Source of the DNA: Capnocytophaga sp. oral taxon 878
Lineage (GTDB): Bacteria; Bacteroidota; Bacteroidia; Flavobacteriales; Flavobacteriaceae
NCBI RefSeq assembly: GCF_002999135.1
Contig: NZ_CP027229.1
Span: forward strand, 1,570,001-1,634,000
DNA: 64,000 bases
Reading direction: 5' to 3'
Shown: positions 58,524 through 64,000 of the stretch, one piece after another
Layout of the letters: each line of letters starts with the position of its first letter
Position numbering within the stretch: the first letter of the stretch is position 1
Translations under genes and position numbers: made by a program
The notes under the pieces: generated by a model
The model's input: only the letters and a program-made list of their open reading frames with translations
Databases searched by the model: none
Told to the model about the DNA's origin: nothing

Positions 58524-59900
58524 ATGGCAATACAAAAACCAAGCATACCCAAAGGTACTCGTGATTTTTCACCTATTGAAGTAGCTAAACGCAATTACCT
58601 TATCAATACACTGAAAAACGCTTTTACTACCTTTGGCTTTCAACCAATTGAAACACCAAGCTTTGAGAACTATGATACCCTAATGGGTAAATATGGTGAA
58701 GAAGGAGACCGATTGATATTTAAGATACTTAATTCTGGAGACTTTACACAAGGTGTAAAACAAGAGGATTGGGAGACTAAAAACCCTCAAAAGCTAACGC
58801 CTCAAATATCGGAGAAGGCATTGCGCTATGACCTTACTGTACCCTTTGCACGCTATGTAGTGCAGCACCAAAATGAACTTACCTTCCCTTTTAAACGTTA
58901 CCAGATACAACCAGTATGGCGTGCCGACCGTCCGCAGAAAGGACGTTTTAGAGAGTTTTACCAATGTGATGCGGATGTGGTAGGAAGTACAAGCCTATGG
59001 CAAGAGGTAGAGTTTGTAAAACTTTATGATACGGTATTTACCGCTTTGAACCTTAAAGGGGTAACTATTAAGATAAACAACAGAAAGATATTGAGTGGTT
59101 TTGCCGAAATGATAGGCGAAAGTGATAAGCTAACTGACTTTACTGTTGCCCTTGACAAACTGGATAAAATAGGAGAAGAAGGGGTTATAAAAGAAATGAA
59201 AGAAAGAGGCATAAGTGAGGAAGCTATTACTAAACTGCAACCTATTTTTGCCCTTAAAGGGAGCTTTGCAGAGAAACTTATTGCCTTAAAAGAGATTCTA
59301 AAAACATCGGAGGTGGGGTTGAAAGGTATTGAAGAATTGACCTTTATTGAACAGCAAATAGCACAAATAGGATTACAAACAGCTTTCTTGAGCCTTGATG
59401 TTACGCTTGCCCGTGGACTGAATTACTACACTGGAGCTATATTTGAAATTGCTGCCCCTGAAGGTGTACAAATGGGCTCGATAGGTGGTGGTGGACGCTA
59501 CGACGATTTGACTAGTATTTTTGGACTTAAAGGAATGAGTGGTATAGGTATCTCTTTTGGGTTAGACCGTATTGGGCTGGTAATGGAAGAGCTAAACTTA
59601 TTCCCTGAAAATATTAGCGGTACAGTACAGGTGCTTTGTATTAACTTTGGAGATGCTGAAGCCTTACAAAGTATGAAGCTGTTACAACAGCTACGCTCAT
59701 TAGGCATAAAAGCTGAACTATACCCTGATGCTGCAAAAATAAAGAAACAGATGGATTACGCTAATAAACGTAGTATTCCTTTTGTGATAATTATAGGAGA
59801 AAGTGAGCTTGCTAATGGTACTTTTGTACTAAAAAATATGCTTACTGGCTCACAGGAAGAATACCATATAAATGAAGTAAAAGCCTCGATATTTGAATAA
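58524..59900 (+). CDS. hisS: Histidyl-tRNA synthetase
   Basis: A 458-residue class II aminoacyl-tRNA synthetase. Motif 1 region PKGTRDFSP and the following helix, motif 2 with [24 protein letters not shown], the histidine-binding [14 protein letters not shown] and motif 3 GGGRYDDL with FGLDRIGL are all present. The C-terminal anticodon-binding domain (about 365-458) ends after [12 protein letters not shown]. Length is normal. A strong bidirectional terminator separates it from lysC. Confidence 0.97.
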   Translation: MAIQKPSIPKGTRDFSPIEVAKRNYLINTLKNAFTTFGFQPIETPSFENYDTLMGKYGEEGDRLIFKILNSGDFTQGVKQEDWETKNPQKLTPQISEKALRYDLTVPFARYVVQHQNELTFPFKRYQIQPVWRADRPQKGRFREFYQCDADVVGSTSLWQEVEFVKLYDTVFTALNLKGVTIKINNRKILSGFAEMIGESDKLTDFTVALDKLDKIGEEGVIKEMKERGISEEAITKLQPIFALKGSFAEKLIALKEILKTSEVGLKGIEELTFIEQQIAQIGLQTAFLSLDVTLARGLNYYTGAIFEIAAPEGVQMGSIGGGGRYDDLTSIFGLKGMSGIGISFGLDRIGLVMEELNLFPENISGTVQVLCINFGDAEALQSMKLLQQLRSLGIKAELYPDAAKIKKQMDYANKRSIPFVIIIGESELANGTFVLKNMLTGSQEEYHINEVKASIFE

Positions 59901-59933
59901 AAGAAAAAGGGATAAACTTCAATCATAAAAATA

Positions 59934-59974
59934 AAAATAGGCCACTTGATATACTCAAGCGGCCTATTTTTTTT
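59934..59974. terminator. Bidirectional terminator between hisS and aspartate kinase
   Basis: A 16-bp stem (59934-59949 with 59955-59970, one mismatch) around AATAGGCC/GGCCTATT, loop TATAC, with T-runs on both sides. It serves the convergent hisS and lysC genes. Confidence 0.95.
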
Positions 59975-59987
59975 GTGTTTATACGTT

Positions 59988-61238
59988 TTATTTTACAACT
60001 ATCTGTACGGTATCTTGAGCTACTTGTTTTAGTAGCACCTCTTTGCCGGTTTCTATCTCCTGAATGGCTTCGGGGGTAGCGTGGCGAATGGTGTACAAGG
60101 TTACTTTTTGGGTTACTGATACTTTAAAGCGCTCTTCTAACTTCTCTAATAACTGCGGTAGGGTATCGAACTTGTTATCGACGCATACTGAAAAGCTAAT
60201 AGCTGAATTTTGTATTACGCTAACCTTCATTTGATATTTGTGCAGGCTATTGAATATATAACTAATACCTTCTTCCATAATGAAAGAAAAATCACGAGAA
60301 GAGAAAGAAAGCAGAATTTGATCCTTTTTCAATATAAAGCAAGGTACCTTAGGAGTAAGCTCGGGAGTGTTACATACTGCACTGCCCGCTGCTGTAGGAT
60401 TCACAAAGGAACGTACATAAAGAGGGATTTCTTTTTGTTGTAAAGGCTGTAATGTTTTGGGGTGAATTACTGATGCCCCATAAAAAGCTAACTCAATGGC
60501 TTCTTTATATGGTATTTTGTGCAAGAGCTGGGTGTGCTGAAAGTAACGAGGATCGGCATTGAGTACGCCAGGTACATCTTTCCATATTGTTACGCTTTCG
60601 GCATCTAGGCAATAGGCAAAAATAGCTGCAGTATAATCGGAACCTTCACGACCTAAGGTAGTGGTGAAGAAATTGGCATCGCTGCCTAAAAAGCCTTGTG
60701 TGATATTCAATAAACTTTTATTGACGTGGCTGCTGATATTACTTTGTGTTTCTTCCCAATTAATAGCGGCATCGCGGTAGTTACTATCGGTTTTAACTAA
60801 GTTACGTACATCAATCCAGTTGTTTTTAATGCCGTTATCATTAAGGTACTGACTTATTATGGTAGTAGAGATAAGCTCGCCATAGCCTATAATTTGGTCA
60901 TATACAAAGCTGTGCTTGGGTGATTTGTTTCGTTCTAAAAATGAAGTAAGTTCGGCAAATAGCCCATCTACCTTCCAATAGACAGGGTGGTTTTCATCAG
61001 TAAAAAGCTCTTTGATGATGTTATAATGGAAGTTTCTTACTTCGGTAATACTTTCTGTAAGTTTATCTTTTTCTTTAAAATAGCTATTGACTACCACCTC
61101 TAAGGCGTTGGTAGTTTTGCCCATAGCAGAAATTACGATAAGGGTATTGGCATATCCTACCGTTTCTAATATTTTAGCGACATTGCGCACGCCTGCAGCA
61201 TCTTTGACTGAGGCACCTCCAAATTTAAATATTTGCAT
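59988..61238 (-). CDS. lysC: Aspartate kinase
   Basis: A 416-residue monofunctional aspartokinase, first step of lysine, threonine and methionine synthesis. KFGGASV (residues 5-11) is the kinase signature, followed by GEL (about 118), TLGREGSDYTAA and WKDVPGVLNADPR. The C-terminal third (about 300-400) carries ACT domains (ISYIFNSLHKYQMKVSVIQNSAISFSVCVD) for feedback regulation. It lies downstream of ridA on the same strand, with a hairpin between the two. Confidence 0.95.
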   Translation of the reverse strand: MQIFKFGGASVKDAAGVRNVAKILETVGYANTLIVISAMGKTTNALEVVVNSYFKEKDKLTESITEVRNFHYNIIKELFTDENHPVYWKVDGLFAELTSFLERNKSPKHSFVYDQIIGYGELISTTIISQYLNDNGIKNNWIDVRNLVKTDSNYRDAAINWEETQSNISSHVNKSLLNITQGFLGSDANFFTTTLGREGSDYTAAIFAYCLDAESVTIWKDVPGVLNADPRYFQHTQLLHKIPYKEAIELAFYGASVIHPKTLQPLQQKEIPLYVRSFVNPTAAGSAVCNTPELTPKVPCFILKKDQILLSFSSRDFSFIMEEGISYIFNSLHKYQMKVSVIQNSAISFSVCVDNKFDTLPQLLEKLEERFKVSVTQKVTLYTIRHATPEAIQEIETGKEVLLKQVAQDTVQIVVK

Positions 61239-61272
61239 CTTTCTAAGTGAGAAGTAAGAGTTAAAGGGTAAG

Positions 61273-61310
61273 AAAGAGGGTATCTGTTTTTTCAGGATAC
61301 CCTCTTTTTT
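61273..61310 (-). terminator. Hairpin between ridA and aspartate kinase
   Basis: AAAGAGGGTATC (61273-61284) pairs with GATACCCTCTTT (61296-61307), with a small bulge and a loop of about ten bases. On the minus strand it follows the ridA stop; the T-run there is short, so termination may be partial. Confidence 0.7.
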
Positions 61311-61314
61311 AATA

Positions 61315-61695
61315 CTACTTAAGTACAGCTATACAAGAGATTTCGACCTCTACCCCTTTGGGGAGTTTGGCTACTTGTACTGTTTCGCGAGCAGGAGCTG
61401 TTTTTTCATCGAAATAGCGAGCATATACCTCATTCATAGGTACGAACTGCCCCATATCGGCTAGGAAGATAGTGGTTTTAACCACGTTACTAAAATCAGC
61501 GCCAGCTTTGTGCAAGATAGCTTTGAGGTTTTCCATTACTTGCTGGGTAGCGGCTTGAATGCCGGTTACTACTTCGCCAGTAGCTGGGTTTACAGGTATT
61601 TGACCTGATACGTAAAGTGTGTTGCCTGCAATGATAGCTTGGGTGTAGGGACCAATAGGCGCAGGCGCATTTTCAGTGAATACTACTTGTTTCAT
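61315..61695 (-). CDS. ridA: RidA family reactive imine/enamine deaminase
   Basis: A 126-residue protein of the YjgF/YER057c/UK114 family. Characteristic segments are APAPIGPYTQAI, NTLYVSGQIPVNP, the VVKTTIFLADMGQF strand-helix and PARETVQVAKLPKGVEVEISCIA, with the active-site Arg in PARETV and a late Glu. It hydrolyses reactive enamines made by PLP enzymes such as threonine dehydratase. Its neighbour lysC belongs to the same amino acid family. Confidence 0.96.
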   Translation of the reverse strand: MKQVVFTENAPAPIGPYTQAIIAGNTLYVSGQIPVNPATGEVVTGIQAATQQVMENLKAILHKAGADFSNVVKTTIFLADMGQFVPMNEVYARYFDEKTAPARETVQVAKLPKGVEVEISCIAVLK

Positions 61696-61731
61696 ATAAT
61701 CAGTTTTTAGTTACTGTTTAGGTGATTATTT

Positions 61732-63411
61732 TTAGGTATTAGGGCGGGTGAAGGTAGCTTTTAGGGTACCTACATTGCCGACTTTATCAAAGGCTTTTAC
61801 TTCGAGCTCATAGCTATTAGTTATAGAGGTATCTATATCGCTAAAGCGGAAGGTAAGGGTGTGGTTTTTGGGTTCGTACTCGAAAAGAATCCATTGGCCA
61901 TTAAGGGTAGCTGAACAGGAAGCAAAACCGCTAAGATTATCACTTACGGTGAGCTTAAGCACTTCTGTTTTGACAACTCCTTTATCTTTAAAATTGAGTG
62001 TTTTTAGTGTAGGAGGGGTAGTATCTTTGCGGAGGCTGAACCTACCTAAGCTACGGGCGCGTGTAGTGAACTCGCCGTCCTTATATATGGTAGGGGCTGT
62101 CCATCCGCCAGAAGCGGCAATGAATACTTGTGGTATTTCATCTTCGGTAAACTCTTTGTTTTTCATTGTTACAGTGAAGTACTTATGTACTGGTACGCTG
62201 CTATTGCCGATGATGAGGCTTTTACCTTCGTCTTCAATATCTAAGCGTACATCATTATAGAAAGTATTTTCGGGGAAATAGACGGTTCCGTTTTGTAACT
62301 GATAATAGTTATCACGAGAGGCTATGAGTTGCTTGCCTTGTAGGGCTTGAGAGCGTGGTGTTTTCAGTTCGAGTTTTTTACCTCTTACGGGGATATGAAT
62401 GGTAGTTGCATTTCCTTTAAAATCTTCGGCTATGATGGTTACCATATAGTCTTTACCTTCTTGAAAAGTAAGGTATCCTTTGTTGCTTTTTAGGACAGGA
62501 TATACGCTTTCCAGCAGGTTATTAGGCAGCTTATAGAGCAGCTGTATAAAGCCTTTTTTCTGGGTATAGCGCTCATAATCGATAAGGGCATTGAGGTAGC
62601 GGCTTTCGTCCATATTAACCTTATCAAAGACGGTTTGTAGTTGTGGTTCTTTATCGAGCAATAGGGTTACTTTATAAGTGCCGTTTTTGTTCATAGTGCC
62701 GTCTTGCCTATCGAAGGACTGGATGCCGAAGCCTATTGTACCGAAGACGTTAAGTGTATCGGTAAGGAAGGAGCCATCGGGTTGTATTTTTTTGGCTATT
62801 TGGCGTGATAGCTGAGTGTCATCGACTTGGGACTCGTCGGTTAATGGGTAGGCGATGACTTGTTGTACCTCGGGTGAGGTGGTATCATCGACATCATTGA
62901 AGCCGAAAAGCAGTGGGTTATAGCCGTTATTACTGGTATCGCGGACTTCGAAGTGTAGGTGAGGTCCTTGGCTGCTACCGGTATTACCGCTTACTCCTAC
63001 CCAATCGCCTTGTTTTACTACAAAGTCGGTTTCGGAGGGGAGTATATCGATGTCATAGGTTTGTTTTTCGTATTGTTTTTTCTTGACATAAGCCTCGATT
63101 TGTGGGGCGTATTTTTGCAAGTGTGCATACGTGGTTACATAGCCGTTGGCGTGGGTGATGTATAGCATTTTGCCATAGCCGAAGGGGCTGACTTTGATGC
63201 GTGATACATAGCCATCGGCGGCGGCTAGGACTTGTAGGCCTTCTTTGCCTAAGGTTTTTAAATCGATACCTCCGTGAAAGTGATTGGGGCGAAGCTCGGC
63301 AAAGTTACCGGCTAACAGAGGAGGTGTATTGAGAGGGTTGGCAGGTGCAAAGGACTGCGCTATAGTGATAAAAGGTAATATATAAGTGATTAGTGTTAGG
63401 ATTTTTTTCAT
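61732..63411 (-). CDS. Exported M23 family metallopeptidase
   Basis: A 559-residue secreted peptidase. A signal peptide (1-19, ending TIAQ) precedes the LytM/M23 domain (about 40-165) with zinc motif HFHGGID (His46, Asp50) and HLHFEVRD (His151, His153). The remaining roughly 390 residues are beta-rich with no known motif apart from a possible Ig-like region near 460-555. M23 enzymes of this type cut peptidoglycan cross-links during growth or division, or activate partner hydrolases. It is 21 bp downstream of the UPF0173 gene, and ridA follows after 36 bp. Confidence 0.94.
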   Translation of the reverse strand: MKKILTLITYILPFITIAQSFAPANPLNTPPLLAGNFAELRPNHFHGGIDLKTLGKEGLQVLAAADGYVSRIKVSPFGYGKMLYITHANGYVTTYAHLQKYAPQIEAYVKKKQYEKQTYDIDILPSETDFVVKQGDWVGVSGNTGSSQGPHLHFEVRDTSNNGYNPLLFGFNDVDDTTSPEVQQVIAYPLTDESQVDDTQLSRQIAKKIQPDGSFLTDTLNVFGTIGFGIQSFDRQDGTMNKNGTYKVTLLLDKEPQLQTVFDKVNMDESRYLNALIDYERYTQKKGFIQLLYKLPNNLLESVYPVLKSNKGYLTFQEGKDYMVTIIAEDFKGNATTIHIPVRGKKLELKTPRSQALQGKQLIASRDNYYQLQNGTVYFPENTFYNDVRLDIEDEGKSLIIGNSSVPVHKYFTVTMKNKEFTEDEIPQVFIAASGGWTAPTIYKDGEFTTRARSLGRFSLRKDTTPPTLKTLNFKDKGVVKTEVLKLTVSDNLSGFASCSATLNGQWILFEYEPKNHTLTFRFSDIDTSITNSYELEVKAFDKVGNVGTLKATFTRPNT

Positions 63412-63432
63412 TCAGTTAGTGATAATAATTTT

Positions 63433-64000
63433 TTAAAGGGTACTGATATTAAGGTCTTTTAGTTCGATAGACTCGCCGATGGGTAATAGGTGTAGGCGGC
63501 GGTGGTCGTCTTTAAATTTGTGTTTGGCGGCTTCTTTATCGATAGTGATTACGGGGAAGGTATCATAATGTACCCCGAGTATGTTATTTACCTCGACAAA
63601 GCGTGCGGCGGTGAGGGCATCGCGGATGCCCATAGTATAGTTATTGCCTATGGGGAATATGGCTAAATTGACGCGGTATTGGTGGGGTATGATTTTCATA
63701 TCGTAATGGAGGGCTGTATCGCCAGATATATATATGGTTTCTTCATTACAATCGATAAGGAAGCCTGCTGGGTTACCGCCATAGGAGCCATCGGGGAAGG
63801 ATGATGAGTGTTCGGCTTTAATCATTTTTATTTTGACTTTGCCATCGAGAAAGCGGTGTGAGCCGCCGAGGTTCATAGCGTGACCGGTAAGCCCGAGAGC
63901 CTCATAATGCGCTAATATTTCGGGGTTGGTAATGAGCTGTGCTCCTGTTCGTTTGGCTATGGTTTCGACATCTAAGATATGATCGGCATGGGCGTGGGTG
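63433..64000 (-). CDS. UPF0173 metal-dependent hydrolase (cut by the window edge)
   Basis: The reading frame continues off the right edge. The visible C-terminal 188 residues include the metal motif HAHADH at about 63981-63998, FPDGSYGGNPAGFLI, ISGDTALHYDMK and HYDTFP, which identify the UPF0173 subgroup of the metallo-beta-lactamase fold. An internal ATG at 63876 is not the true start because the conserved THAHADH part lies upstream of it. Function in the cell is unknown. It is probably cotranscribed with the M23 peptidase. Confidence 0.93.
   Translation of the reverse strand, partial: THAHADHILDVETIAKRTGAQLITNPEILAHYEALGLTGHAMNLGGSHRFLDGKVKIKMIKAEHSSSFPDGSYGGNPAGFLIDCNEETIYISGDTALHYDMKIIPHQYRVNLAIFPIGNNYTMGIRDALTAARFVEVNNILGVHYDTFPVITIDKEAAKHKFKDDHRRLHLLPIGESIELKDLNISTL

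Overview
The window is chromosomal DNA from a low-GC member of the Bacteroidota, most likely a Flavobacteriaceae bacterium and plausibly Capnocytophaga. The genus is an inference; the phylum is well supported. Support comes from the many TTG-N19..22-TAnnTTTG promoters typical of Bacteroidota, the Bacteroidota-type omega subunit, DUF4270, DUF5606, DUF4254 and DUF5723 families, a bacillithiol pathway gene (bshB1), a fused coaBC with the Bacteroidota-style CoaC active site, and a secreted GH92 mannosidase.

Layout. (1) 1-4919 is one end of an integrated conjugative-type element. A CTnDOT-like tyrosine integrase is followed on the minus strand by a single-stranded-DNA-binding protein, several small unknown genes and the first two genes of a PRTRC cassette (proteins E and C), which continues off the left edge. 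A GTANNTTTGC core at 4910-4919 is the best candidate for the chromosomal junction. (2) 4971-18415 is housekeeping: panC, a starch-synthase-like protein, a DUF4270 lipoprotein, an eIF1/SUI1 homologue, fabG, bamD, omega, coaBC, then a lipid set (fabD, MlaF-type ATPase, acyl-ACP thioesterase), an RprX/RprY-like two-component pair, yceD-rpmF, and def with a DUF5606 gene. (3) 19780-23251 is the three-gene succinate dehydrogenase/fumarate reductase operon. (4) 23580-27635 is a single accessory gene for a 1351-residue membrane-anchored STAND-like NTPase, a candidate anti-phage defence protein. (5) 27930-43358 returns to core genes: DUF4254, glutathione peroxidase, a small glycosyltransferase/deacetylase cluster, bshB1, an ECF sigma factor, panB, DUF1275 overlapping an RluA pseudouridine synthase, an acyl-CoA synthetase, DUF5723 and GH92. 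(6) 43369-52915 is a dense AT-rich array of about fourteen small genes and remnants with SUKH/SMI1, ankyrin-plus-SUFU-like and unknown domains. It looks like an immunity-gene array of a polymorphic toxin system, with orphan tails and a frameshifted pseudogene but no intact toxin. (7) 53028-64000 holds a VIT/vWA/DUF2135 protein, a ROK regulator, mazG, hisS, and a minus-strand run of a UPF0173 hydrolase (cut by the window edge), an M23 peptidase, ridA and aspartate kinase.

Two kinds of repeats lie in the gaps. One is a roughly 50-bp element of three 11-base units plus a variant fourth (core TTCGTTTAT), present five times and only between genes. The other is a pair of roughly 155-bp elements beginning with a 13-15 bp perfect hairpin, at 14418 and 19171. 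No rRNA, tRNA or CRISPR array was recognised. The best candidates for less-described biology are the TM-STAND NTPase, the immunity array with its duplicated ankyrin-SUFU genes, and the two intergenic repeat families.
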